Shown piece by piece: positions 54,761-63,234 of a stretch of DNA of 64,000 bases. A program made the translations under genes and the position numbers. The first letter of the stretch is position 1; the number at the start of each line of letters is the position of its first letter. Under the pieces are notes generated by a model, which was given only the letters and a program-made list of their open reading frames with translations, had not been told where the DNA came from and searched no databases. The stretch is from Roseitranquillus sp963776845 (GTDB taxonomy: Bacteria; Pseudomonadota; Alphaproteobacteria; Rhodobacterales; Rhodobacteraceae): the NCBI GenBank assembly GCA_963776845.1, contig CAVZOJ010000013.1, positions 124,001-188,000 of the forward strand, read 5' to 3'.

Positions 54761-56284
54761 TCACTCCATCTGCGCGACGGCGCCGGTGGCTTTCTTCGGC
54801 CGGCGGAGGAGCAGCGCGAGGGGGACAGCGAGCATCGTCACGATCATCATCAGCTTGAAGTCGTCGATGTACGAGATCATCAGCGCTTGCTGGTTCACCA
54901 GCCCGTCGAGCTGCGAGAGCATCGCGGGGCTGCCACCCGACCCCGGCATCAGCGCGCGCAGCGTCGGGTTGAATGGACCCAGGGCCGCGCCGAGTTCTGC
55001 ATGGTTGATCTGGACGTTCCGCGACAGCATCAACGAGACCACAGAGATTCCGATCGACGACCCGATGTTCCGCACCAGGCTGAAGAGGCTGGTCGCATCG
55101 GCCCGGTACTTCGGCGCCAGCGTGGCGAACGCGACGGTCGAGAGCGGCACGAAGACCAGGCCCAGCCCCAGCCCCTGGATGACGCCGGAGACGATGACCG
55201 GCATGTCGTCCATCTGCGGCGTGAACCCCGTCATCATGTGCAGCGAGAGGGTCGTCAGCGACAGGCCGGTGACGACGAGGATGCGCGCGTCGACCAGGCG
55301 CACGAGGCGGCCGACCAGGATCATCGAGATCATCGTCCCGACGCCCCGCGGCGCCATGACGAGGCCGGTGGTGATGGTCGGATAGCCGTAGATGCTGGAC
55401 AGCATCGGCGGCAGCAGCGCGAGGCTCGCCAACAGGACGATGCCGATGATGAAGATGAAGACGAGCCCGGTGAGGAAGTTGCGGTCGGCGAAGATGCGGG
55501 GGTCGATGAAGGGCTCGTCGGTCGTCAGGATATGGACGCCGAAGACCCAGATGCCGGTGATGGCGAGGAAGGCGTAGAGCCAGATCTCCATCGCCGCGAA
55601 CCATTCCACCTCGCCGCCGCGGTCGAGCATCATCTGCAGCGCGCCGATGCCGATGGCGAGCATCGCGAAGCCGAAGAAGTCGAACCGCCGCCGCCGCGTC
55701 TCGGCCCTGGGCAGGAACGCGAGGCAGCCGGCCAGCGCCAGCGCGCCCACGGGGAGGTTGATGAAGAACACCCAGCGCCAGTCGAAGCTCTCGGTCAGCC
55801 AGCCACCGAGGGTGGGGCCGATGATCGGGCCGACCATGATGCCGGCGCCCCACATCGCCATCGCCTGCCCGTGCTTCTCGCGCGGGTTGATGTCGAGCAG
55901 GAACGTCTGGCTGAGCGGCACGATCGCGGCGCCGAAGAGCCCCTGCAGGATGCGGAAGCCGACCATCGAGCCGAGGTTCCAGCTGAGCCCGCACGCCATC
56001 GAGGAAAGCACGAAGCCTACGACCGAGGTCAGGAATACGTTGCGCCGCCCGAACCTGTCCGAGACCCAGCCGGTCATCGGCGTCATGATCGCGGCGGCGA
56101 CGATGTAGGAGGTCAGCACCCAGGTGATGGTGTCCTGAGAGGCGCCGAGGTCGCCCGTCATCGACGGCAGCGCGACGTTGGCGATGGTGGTGTCGAGCAC
56201 CTGCATGATCGTCGCGAGCATGATCGAGAGCGTGATCAGCCCCCGGTGCGGGACGTCCTGCGGCGTGTCGGTGACGGCATTCAT
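54761..56284 (-). CDS. emrB: EmrB-like multidrug efflux MFS transporter (DHA2 family)
   Basis: This 507-residue, 14-span major facilitator protein has the motif LDTTIANVALPSMTGDLGASQDTITWVLTSYIVAAAIMTPMTGWVSDRFGRRNVFL, including motif A around SDRFGRR. GPIIGPTLGGWLTESFDWRWVFFINLPVGALAL is the DHA2 motif C/D region. ATG 56284 lies 11 bases after the stop of the HlyD-like partner. It would export hydrophobic compounds in exchange for protons, working with the periplasmic adaptor and an outer-membrane channel not found here. The MarR-type gene at the head of the operon is the likely regulator. Confidence 0.92.
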   Translation of the reverse strand: MNAVTDTPQDVPHRGLITLSIMLATIMQVLDTTIANVALPSMTGDLGASQDTITWVLTSYIVAAAIMTPMTGWVSDRFGRRNVFLTSVVGFVLSSMACGLSWNLGSMVGFRILQGLFGAAIVPLSQTFLLDINPREKHGQAMAMWGAGIMVGPIIGPTLGGWLTESFDWRWVFFINLPVGALALAGCLAFLPRAETRRRRFDFFGFAMLAIGIGALQMMLDRGGEVEWFAAMEIWLYAFLAITGIWVFGVHILTTDEPFIDPRIFADRNFLTGLVFIFIIGIVLLASLALLPPMLSSIYGYPTITTGLVMAPRGVGTMISMILVGRLVRLVDARILVVTGLSLTTLSLHMMTGFTPQMDDMPVIVSGVIQGLGLGLVFVPLSTVAFATLAPKYRADATSLFSLVRNIGSSIGISVVSLMLSRNVQINHAELGAALGPFNPTLRALMPGSGGSPAMLSQLDGLVNQQALMISYIDDFKLMMIVTMLAVPLALLLRRPKKATGAVAQME

Positions 56285-56295
56285 GGCCGCGGCCT

Positions 56296-57420
56296 CTAGT
56301 CTGCGTTGCCGGCGAAGGCTGCGAGCCCGGGCAAGGAGCGGCTGACGCCGGTGTCGACGGTGACGGTGGCGCTCGCCCCCGACATCAGGTCGACGCCTTC
56401 GGGCATCCGTCCGTCGAGGGTCACGCGGACGGGCACCCGCTGGGTCACCTTCACCCAGTTGCCCGTGGCGTTCTGCGCCGGCAGCAGCGAGAACTCCGCC
56501 CCGGTGCCCGCGCCGATGGCCTCGACGGTCGCGGGAAAGCCGCGGCCGGGATAGATGTCGAACTCCACCTCCGCCGGCTGGCCTCTGGCGATGTTGGTCA
56601 GCTGCGTTTCCTTGAAGTTCGCGTCGACCCAAACGTCTCCGGTCTCGACGAGCGCGAAGAGGGGCTCGCCGGCGGCGACGAACTGGCCGTCCCGGAATGA
56701 CGACGCCTGGTACACCACGCCGTCGGCCGGCGCGCGCACGGTGGCGAGCTCGAGGTTGTAGGCGGCACGGTCGCGCGTCGCGAGCGCCGCCAGCACCATC
56801 GGGTGCGCGTCGGCCTCGATGGAGGGGTCGTCGTCAAGCGCGGCGCGGGCGCTGGCGGTCCCCTGCTTGGCGGCGCTCAGCTGCTCCCTGGCCTTGCGCA
56901 GGTCGTGCTCGGCGCTGTCGAGCGTCGCGGTGGTGGTGACGCCGCGATCGGCGAGCGCACGCTGGCGCTCCTGCTCCTTGGCGAGGTAGGCGACCTCGTC
57001 GCGGGCCGCCTCCTCCCGCGCGAGACTCTCCTGATAGGCCGCCTTCATCTGCTCGACCTGCAGGCGGGCGCTGGCGATCGCCGCGTCGGCCTCCGAGAGC
57101 GCCAACCGGTAGGGTTCGGGGTCGATCCGGAACAGGACGTCGCCTTCCTCCACCGCCTCGTTGTCGGCCACCTCGACGTCGGTGACGCGGCCGGACAGGT
57201 CGCTCGCGATCGCGACGCGGGGCTTGTGCAGGTAGGCGTTCTCGGTCTCCTCGAAACGGCCGCCCGACAGCCATATCCAGGCGCCCCCGGCCGCCAGCGC
57301 CAGCGGCACGAGCAGCATCAGCAGGACCCGCCGGCCCCGCTTGCCGCGCGCGGGCTGGTCCGTGTCTGCCGTGGCTTCGGTCCCGTCTTCGGCCGACTTG
57401 ATCTTCGTCACGTTACTCAT
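56296..57420 (-). CDS. emrA: EmrA-like periplasmic adaptor (HlyD family)
   Basis: This 374-residue membrane-fusion protein has a single N-terminal span (about 31-50, VLLMLLVPLALAAGGAWIWL) and a lipoyl half (NAYLHKPRVAIASDLSGRVTDVEVADNEAVEEGDVLFRID). A coiled-coil hairpin (about 105-205) precedes the second lipoyl half (ATVRAPADGVVYQASSFRDGQFVAAGEPLFALV) and a beta-barrel. It bridges the inner-membrane EmrB-like pump to the outer membrane. ATG 57420 lies inside the end of the MarR gene (8-base overlap), so the two are translationally coupled. Confidence 0.92.
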   Translation of the reverse strand: MSNVTKIKSAEDGTEATADTDQPARGKRGRRVLLMLLVPLALAAGGAWIWLSGGRFEETENAYLHKPRVAIASDLSGRVTDVEVADNEAVEEGDVLFRIDPEPYRLALSEADAAIASARLQVEQMKAAYQESLAREEAARDEVAYLAKEQERQRALADRGVTTTATLDSAEHDLRKAREQLSAAKQGTASARAALDDDPSIEADAHPMVLAALATRDRAAYNLELATVRAPADGVVYQASSFRDGQFVAAGEPLFALVETGDVWVDANFKETQLTNIARGQPAEVEFDIYPGRGFPATVEAIGAGTGAEFSLLPAQNATGNWVKVTQRVPVRVTLDGRMPEGVDLMSGASATVTVDTGVSRSLPGLAAFAGNAD

Positions 57421-57880
57421 CTGCAGCCTCTTCGGCGGGCGCGGACGCCGCCGCCGCCTCACATTGCGAAAGGTTCTCGACGATCCGCCGAAGCGTCTCG
57501 ATCATCTGCTGGCGTGCGTCGGGCGCAACGCCGACGGTCGCCTCGGCATAGACGGCGTCGGCGATCACGCGAATCTCGCCCCGGGTGGCGATCGCCTTTT
57601 CGGTCGGTGCCACGATATGCACACGCCGGTCGGCAGGGTCCTTGCGCCGCTCCACCCAGCCGGCCGCGGCCATCCGGTCGACCAGCCGGGAGATGCTGAT
57701 CGGCTCGACCTCGAGCAGCTCGGCAAGCCGTGCCTGCGTGATCGGACCCTCCCGCAGGAGGCGGATCAGAAGCCGCCACTGCGCCGAGGACAGGCCCATG
57801 TCCCTGGCCCGCGCCTCGAAGCGCTTGCGAAGCAGGCGCGCTGCGTCGTGAACGAGGGGGCCGAACGTCTCGATTTCCAT
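57413..57880 (-). CDS. MarR family transcriptional regulator of the efflux operon
   Basis: This 155-residue winged-helix repressor shows FGPLVHDAARLLRKRFEARARDMGLSSAQWRLLIRLLREGPITQARLAELLEVEPISISRLVDRMAAAGWVERRKDPADRRVHIVAPTEKA, with the conserved DxRxxxxxLT-like wing (DPADRRVHIVAPT). MarR proteins bind small aromatic or drug-like ligands and release DNA. It is first in the marR-emrA-emrB operon, and the palindrome TAAGCATGCTTA lies in its promoter, which suggests autorepression. Confidence 0.92.
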   Translation of the reverse strand: MEIETFGPLVHDAARLLRKRFEARARDMGLSSAQWRLLIRLLREGPITQARLAELLEVEPISISRLVDRMAAAGWVERRKDPADRRVHIVAPTEKAIATRGEIRVIADAVYAEATVGVAPDARQQMIETLRRIVENLSQCEAAAASAPAEEAADE

Positions 57881-57886
57881 AAGCGC

Positions 57887-57916
57887 TATATACTATAAGC
57901 ATGCTTACTATTTCAA
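57887..57916 (-). promoter_or_regulatory. promoter with MarR operator in the spacer
   Basis: On the minus strand TTGAAA (57916-57911) and TATATA (57892-57887) are 18 bases apart, a good sigma-70-like pair just upstream of the MarR start at 57880. A perfect 12-bp palindrome, TAAGCATGCTTA (57896-57907), lies in the spacer, placed to block RNA polymerase when occupied. The site is far more A/T-rich than its surroundings. Alternative -10 phasing (TATAGT) is possible. Confidence 0.65.
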
Positions 57917-58092
57917 TAGGCACGCGAACCGGTGGTGTTTGGCGATCGAGGATCAGGATTGGTCAGTGCCGGAAAGCCAGAGCAGCGGTACTGCGTGCCA
58001 CATAGAGGGCGCGCGAACGCACCGGAAGGTGTGAGGCGCAACAGTGGCGGCCGAGATGCGGTTCTGGCGTCCGGACAGACGAGCGTGCCGGG

Positions 58093-58566
58093 TCAGACCG
58101 GCAGCTCGGTGCTGTCCTTGTGGGCGCGGACGACGACGAGGGTCTTCACGTGGGTGATGCCGCCCTGCTTGAAGAGAAAGCCGCTGAGGAAGCGCTCGTA
58201 GCTCTCGAGATCCTCGGCCACGACGCGCAGGATGTAGTCGGCGTCGCCCGTGGTGGCGAAGCAGGCCAAGACCTCGGGACGGTCGAGCACGGCGCCGACG
58301 AAGCCGTCGACGGCGGCGGCGTCGTGCCGGTTCAGTGTCACCTGTGCCAGCGCCGAGAAGCCGAGGCCGAGCTTCTTCGGCGTCAGCCGCGCGACGTAGC
58401 TGTTGATCACGCCCTCACGCTCGAGCGCCTGCACACGGCGCCAGCAGGCCGACGTCGACATGTTGACGCGCTCGGCCAGTTCCTGGTTGGTGACGCGGCA
58501 ATCGGCCTGCAGCACGCGGAGGATGGCGCGGTCCGTCTGCGTCAGTTGAGCGGCCGTCTCGGGCAA
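58093..58566 (-). CDS. Lrp/AsnC family transcriptional regulator
   Basis: This 157-residue protein has an N-terminal HTH (LTQTDRAILRVLQADCRVTNQELAERVNMSTSACWRRVQALEREGVINSYVARLTPKKLGLG). A C-terminal RAM/AsnC ligand domain follows (AQVTLNRHDAAAVDGFVGAVLDRPEVLACFATTGDADYILRVVAEDLESYERFLSGFL). TTG 58566 is selected because GGGAGG lies five bases upstream and family similarity begins within ten residues. It is divergent from the indolepyruvate oxidoreductase gene across a 146-base gap. Lrp-type regulators next to amino-acid catabolic genes usually respond to the substrate amino acid. Confidence 0.9.
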   Translation of the reverse strand: MPETAAQLTQTDRAILRVLQADCRVTNQELAERVNMSTSACWRRVQALEREGVINSYVARLTPKKLGLGFSALAQVTLNRHDAAAVDGFVGAVLDRPEVLACFATTGDADYILRVVAEDLESYERFLSGFLFKQGGITHVKTLVVVRAHKDSTELPV

Positions 58567-58712
58567 CGGCGCCTCCCTGAAATGGATTGTCGGCCGCGAG
58601 GCTATCAGCGGCAGGAATTTTCGCAATGCCGCCCAGCCAGCAGGCAATCAGGTAAGATCTGCCAGCGATTCGGGCGCATAACTCTCCGTTAACGAATACG
58701 GGGAGGATCGCT

Positions 58713-61700
58713 TTGAGCTTTCAGGCTGTACCTGCCGACTTTGGCGCCGCGCCGGCCGACCACGGCTACTCGCTGGTAGACCGCTACACGCGCCGCGAGG
58801 GGCGCGTGTTCCTGACCGGAACGCAAGCGCTGGTTCGCGTAATGCTCGACCAGCGGCGGCGCGACCGGGAGGCCGGACTGAACACCGCCGGGTTTGTCTC
58901 GGGCTACCGCGGCTCGCCCCTGGGCGGCGTCGACCAGGAGTTCACGCGGACCGCAAAGCTCGTCGCCGAGCACGACATCGAGTTCCTGCCGGCGGTCAAC
59001 GAGGATCTCGCGGCAACCGCGGTGCTGGGCAGCCAGCAGGTCGAGACCGACCCGGACCGCACCGTCGAGGGCGTCTTCGCCATGTGGTACGGCAAGGGGC
59101 CGGGGGTCGACCGGTCGGGCGACGCGCTGAAGCACGGCAACGCCTACGGCTCGTCGCCGCATGGCGGCGTTCTGGTGGTGGCCGGCGACGACCACGGCTG
59201 CGTGTCGTCGTCGATGCCGCACCAGTCGGACGCGGCGTTCCTGTCCTGGTTCATGCCGGTGCTCAATCCCGCGAACGTGGCGGAGATCCTGCCGTTCGCC
59301 GAGTACGGCTATGCGCTGTCGCGGTTCTCGGGCATGTGGGTCGGCTTCAAGGCGATCTCGGAGACGGTCGAGAGCGGCATGTCTGTCGAGCTCTTGCCGC
59401 CGCGCCGGTTCGTGATGCCGGAGTGGACGGCGCCGGATGCGGGGCTGCACTACCGCTGGCCGGACCTGCCGGGGCCGCAGATCGAGGAGCGGATGGTCAG
59501 CAAGAAGGCGGCCGTTCTGGCCTTTGCGCAGGCGAACCCAATCGATCGCGCAATCTGGGGGCACGAGGCGAGCTACGGCATCGTCACCACCGGCAAGGGG
59601 CATCTCGACCTGATGGAGGCGCTGCGGCTGCTCGGCATCGACCAGAGCCGTGCGCGCGAGATCGGCATCGACGTCTACAAGGTCGGGATGGTCTGGCCGC
59701 TCGAGCACCACGGCGCGCGGGCTTTCGCCGAGACCAAGCGCGAGCTCTTCGTCGTCGAGGAGAAGCGCGGCATCATCGAGAGCCAGCTCAAGGAGTACTT
59801 CTACGACGACCCGCACCGGAAGCCGGAGCGGATGGTCGGCAAGCGCGACGAGCATGGTGAGCGGCTGGTGCCTTGGACGGGGGAGCTGTCGCCGCACCAG
59901 CTGGCGAAGCTGCTGGCCGCGCGGCTCGACCGGCAGTTCCCGGGCCTCGACCTCTCGGCGCGGGCGGCGAAGCTGGGCGAGGTGGTGCCCATGATCTCGG
60001 TCCAGGGCGCGCAGCGGACGCCGTACTTCTGCTCTGGCTGCCCGCACTCGACCTCGACGCGGGTGCCGGAGGGGAGCCAGGCGCTGGCCGGGATCGGCTG
60101 CCACTTCATGGCGAGCTGGATGGACCGCGACACCACCTCGCTGATCCAGATGGGCGGCGAAGGCGTGAACTGGGTCAGCCGGTCCAGGTTCAACGGCGGC
60201 AGGCACATATTCCAAAACCTGGGCGAAGGAACCTACTATCACTCAGGCTCCATGGCCATCCGGCAGGCGGTCGCGGCCGGCACCAACATCACCTACAAGA
60301 TCCTCTACAATGACGCGGTGGCGATGACTGGCGGCCAGCCGGTCGACGGCCCGATCTCCGTCGAGGCCGTCGCGCACGAACTCCGCGCCGAGGGGATCGG
60401 CCGCATTGCTGTCGTCTCGGACGAGCCGGAGAACTTCGACCGCAGCCGCCTGCCCGCGGACGTCAGCATCGACCATCGCGACGAGATGGACCGGATCCAG
60501 CGCGAGCTGCGCAAGATCCCGGGCGTCACGGCGCTGATCTACGCGCAGATGTGCGCGACCGAGAAGCGCCGCCGCCGCAAGCGCGGTCTGATGGAGGATC
60601 CGCAGAAGTTCGTCGTCATCAACGACCTCGTCTGCGAGGGCTGCGGCGACTGCGGCGTGGAGTCGAACTGCCTGTCGGTCGAGCCGAAGGAGACGCCGTT
60701 CGGCCGCAAGCGGCAGATCAACCAGAACACCTGCAATAAGGACTATTCCTGCCTCAACGGCTTCTGCCCGAGCTTCGTCACGGTCGAGGGCGCGACGCTG
60801 AAGAAGCGTGCGGCCGACGTGGCGGAGGGGGCGTTCGCCGAGCTCGAGGGGCGGCTCGAGGCGCCTCAGATGCCGTCGCTGGCCCAGCCGTGGGACCTGC
60901 TGGTGACCGGCGTTGGTGGCACGGGTGTGGTGACGGTCGGGCAGCTGCTGGCGATGGCGGCGCATCTGGAGCGCAAGGGCGCGTCGGTGCTGGACTTCAT
61001 GGGTTTCGCCCAGAAGTTCGGGCCGGTGCTGAGCTACCTGCGGTTCGCCGAGACGCCCGACAAGCTGAACCAGGTGCGGATCGAGAGCGCGTCGGCCGAT
61101 GCGGTCATCGGATGTGATCTGGTGGTCAGCTCGTCGCCGAAGGCGTCGGGGACCTACGCGCCGGGGCGGACGCGGGTCGTGCTGAACCTCGCAGAGATGC
61201 CGACGGGGGACTTCACGCGGAACCGCAGCGCCAACCTCAACGCCTATGAACGGCGGCGACGGATCGAGAAGGTCGTGGGCGCCGAGAACCTGACCGGCTT
61301 CGACGCGCGGCGGGCGGCCGAGGTGCTGATGGGCGACACCGTCTTCGCCAACGTGATGATGCTGGGCGCGGCCTGGCAGCTGGGGCTGGCGCCGGTCGGG
61401 CTCGAGGCGATGCTGCGGGCGATCGAGCTGAACGGCGTCGCGGTCGAGAAGAACAAGCGGGCGTTCGCCTGGGGCCGGATCGCGATGGTCGCGTCCGAGG
61501 AAGTTGCGCGGCTGATCGCCGGTGAACCGGTGCAGGACGAGACGCTGGACCAGGTCATCGCCCGGCGCGAGGCGTTCCTGACCGACTACCAGAACGCCGC
61601 CTGGGCCAAGCGCTGGCGCGACCAGGTGGAGCAGGTGCGCACCACGGAGGCCAAGGCGGGCGGCGACGGCAAGCTCGCCGACGCGGTGGCGCGGGGTCTG

Positions 61701-62195
61701 TTCAAGCTGATGTCCTACAAGGACGAGTACGAGGTGGCGCGGCTGCACACCGGCACCGGTTTCGTCGAGGGGCTGGGGGAGAGGTTCGAGGGCGACTTCA
61801 CCGTAAGCCATCACCTGGCGCCGCCGCTCTTCCCGTCGGGCAAGGACCGGCGCGGGCGACCGAAGAAGCGCCGCTTCGGCGGCTGGATCCGGCGGCCGAT
61901 GGGGATGCTCGCCCGCCTGAAGGGCCTGCGCGGCACGCCGCTCGACGTCTTCGGCTACACCGCCGAGCGGCGGATGGAGCGGGCGATGATCGGCGAGTAC
62001 GAGGCGGTGATCGACCGCCTGCTCGCTGGGCTGCGCCCCGACAACTTGGACGAGGCGGCGCGGATCGCGGCGCTGGTCATGGAGATCCGCGGCTTCGGCC
62101 CGGTCAAGGAGGAGGCGGCGGCCCGGGTTCGGCCCCAGATCGAGGACGCCCTCGCCGCCTACGAGCACGCGACGCCGAAGCGCGACGCGGCCTGA
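58713..62195 (+). CDS. indolepyruvate:ferredoxin oxidoreductase, fused subunits
   Basis: The protein has 1160 residues. The N-terminal region holds the pyrimidine and TPP-binding domains (FVSGYRGSPLGGVDQEF; GIGCHFMASWMDRDTTSLIQMGGEGVNWV; ITYKILYNDAVAMTGGQPVDG). A central 4Fe-4S motif is seen (VCEGCGDCGVESNCLSVEP, about residues 638-656) with further cysteines (NTCNKDYSCLNGFC). The C-terminal gamma-type domain begins LLVTGVGGTGVVTVGQLLAMAAHLERKGASVLDFMGFAQKFGPV. It oxidatively decarboxylates aryl 2-oxo acids from aromatic (and possibly branched-chain) amino acids to acyl-CoA. Length and order match the fused IorA/IorB form. TTG 58713 follows GGGGAGG with eight-base spacing. Confidence 0.92.
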   Translation: MSFQAVPADFGAAPADHGYSLVDRYTRREGRVFLTGTQALVRVMLDQRRRDREAGLNTAGFVSGYRGSPLGGVDQEFTRTAKLVAEHDIEFLPAVNEDLAATAVLGSQQVETDPDRTVEGVFAMWYGKGPGVDRSGDALKHGNAYGSSPHGGVLVVAGDDHGCVSSSMPHQSDAAFLSWFMPVLNPANVAEILPFAEYGYALSRFSGMWVGFKAISETVESGMSVELLPPRRFVMPEWTAPDAGLHYRWPDLPGPQIEERMVSKKAAVLAFAQANPIDRAIWGHEASYGIVTTGKGHLDLMEALRLLGIDQSRAREIGIDVYKVGMVWPLEHHGARAFAETKRELFVVEEKRGIIESQLKEYFYDDPHRKPERMVGKRDEHGERLVPWTGELSPHQLAKLLAARLDRQFPGLDLSARAAKLGEVVPMISVQGAQRTPYFCSGCPHSTSTRVPEGSQALAGIGCHFMASWMDRDTTSLIQMGGEGVNWVSRSRFNGGRHIFQNLGEGTYYHSGSMAIRQAVAAGTNITYKILYNDAVAMTGGQPVDGPISVEAVAHELRAEGIGRIAVVSDEPENFDRSRLPADVSIDHRDEMDRIQRELRKIPGVTALIYAQMCATEKRRRRKRGLMEDPQKFVVINDLVCEGCGDCGVESNCLSVEPKETPFGRKRQINQNTCNKDYSCLNGFCPSFVTVEGATLKKRAADVAEGAFAELEGRLEAPQMPSLAQPWDLLVTGVGGTGVVTVGQLLAMAAHLERKGASVLDFMGFAQKFGPVLSYLRFAETPDKLNQVRIESASADAVIGCDLVVSSSPKASGTYAPGRTRVVLNLAEMPTGDFTRNRSANLNAYERRRRIEKVVGAENLTGFDARRAAEVLMGDTVFANVMMLGAAWQLGLAPVGLEAMLRAIELNGVAVEKNKRAFAWGRIAMVASEEVARLIAGEPVQDETLDQVIARREAFLTDYQNAAWAKRWRDQVEQVRTTEAKAGGDGKLADAVARGLFKLMSYKDEYEVARLHTGTGFVEGLGERFEGDFTVSHHLAPPLFPSGKDRRGRPKKRRFGGWIRRPMGMLARLKGLRGTPLDVFGYTAERRMERAMIGEYEAVIDRLLAGLRPDNLDEAARIAALVMEIRGFGPVKEEAAARVRPQIEDALAAYEHATPKRDAA

Positions 62196-62225
62196 CACCC
62201 ACACGACTGACCTAGGGAGACATCC

Positions 62226-63179
62226 ATGAAACTGACCCATCTCGCCGCGGCGCTCGCGCTCGGCGCCACCCCGGCCCTGGCCCAGGACACCGCGAGCGTC
62301 GCGGTGAGCCAGATCGTCGAGCACCCCGCGCTCGACGCCGCCCGCGAAGGGCTGCTCCGCGGCCTCTAGGAGGCGGGCTACGTCGAGGGCGAGAACCTCG
62401 AGTTCGAGTACGCCACGGCGCAGGGCAACCCGGCCGTCGGCTCGCAGATCGCCCGCAGCTTCGTCGGTGACCAGCCGGACGTGCTGGTCGGCATCTCGAC
62501 GCCGTCGGCGCAGGCGCTCGCCGCCGCGACGTCGGACCTGCCGGTTGTCTTCACCGCCGTCACCGACCCGGTCGGCGCCAAGCTGGTGCAATCGATGGAG
62601 AGCCCCGGCGGCAACGTCACCGGCGTCTCCGACATGTCGCCGGTCGGCCAGGACCTCGACCTGATGCAGGAGATCAAGCCCGAGACCTCCCGCGTGGGTG
62701 TCGTCTACTCGCCCGGCGAGGCGAACTCGGTGGCGCTCGTCGACATGCTGAAGAGCGAGGCCGAGAGCCGCGGCATCGAGATTGTCGAGGCGCCTGCGAT
62801 GACGTCGAACGACATCATGACCGCCGCTCGCTCGGTAGCGGACGGCGTCGACTTCCTCTACGCGCCGACCGACAACGCGGTGGCGAGCGCGATCAAGACC
62901 CTGGTCTCCGTGGGCGAGAGCGCGGGCGTGCCGGTCTTCGCCGGCGCCAACGCCTACGTCGACGACGGCGCGGTCGCGGGCCTCGGCTTCGACTACGAGC
63001 AGATGGGCTACCAGACCGCCGACTACGTCGTGCGGATCCTGAAGGGCGAGGCGCCGTCCGAGATGCCGGCCCGCATCGCCGAGGGCGAGGACATCGTCCT
63101 GAACGCCGCCGCGGCGAAGAAGGTCGGTCTCGAGATCCCCGCGTCGGTACGCGAGCGCGCCACCCGGATCGTCCAGTAA
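62226..63179 (+). pseudogene. TrpX-like ABC substrate-binding protein with in-frame amber codon
   Basis: From ATG 62226 the frame has a signal peptide (MKLTHLAAALALGATPALAQ) and TASVAVSQIVEHPALDAAREGLLRGL, then TAG at 62367-62369 (codon 48). It continues in the same frame without interruption: EAGYVEGENLEFEYATAQGNPAVGSQIARSFVGDQPDVLVGISTPSAQAL ... VVFTAVTDPVGAKLV ... VYSPGEANSV ... VFAGANAYVDDGAVAGLGFDYEQMGYQTADYVV. This is the ABC_sub_bind family, which includes TrpX. The stop replaces a codon that is usually Lys (GLLRGLKEAGY; AAG to TAG is one change). Reinitiation could give only a cytoplasmic fragment. Its permease follows 55 bases later. Confidence 0.85.
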
Positions 63180-63185
63180 CGCAAC

Positions 63186-63212
63186 CGGGCGGCTCCGTCG
63201 CGGGGCCGCCCG
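63186..63212. terminator. intra-operon GC hairpin between binding protein and permease
   Basis: This is a perfect 8-bp stem, CGGGCGGC / GCCGCCCG, with an 11-base loop, immediately after the binding-protein stop and before the permease ribosome binding site. Such hairpins commonly stabilise the upstream mRNA, giving excess binding protein. There is no T run, so full termination is unlikely. Confidence 0.5.
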
Positions 63213-63234
63213 CTGTCATGCTGGGAGGATAGCC

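Noticed and set aside
60243..62591. Long minus-strand open frame opposite the indolepyruvate oxidoreductase
   Set aside because: The plus-strand gene has clear TPP, Fe-S and gamma-domain motifs. The antisense product is low complexity with repeated Arg, His and Leu and no family features.
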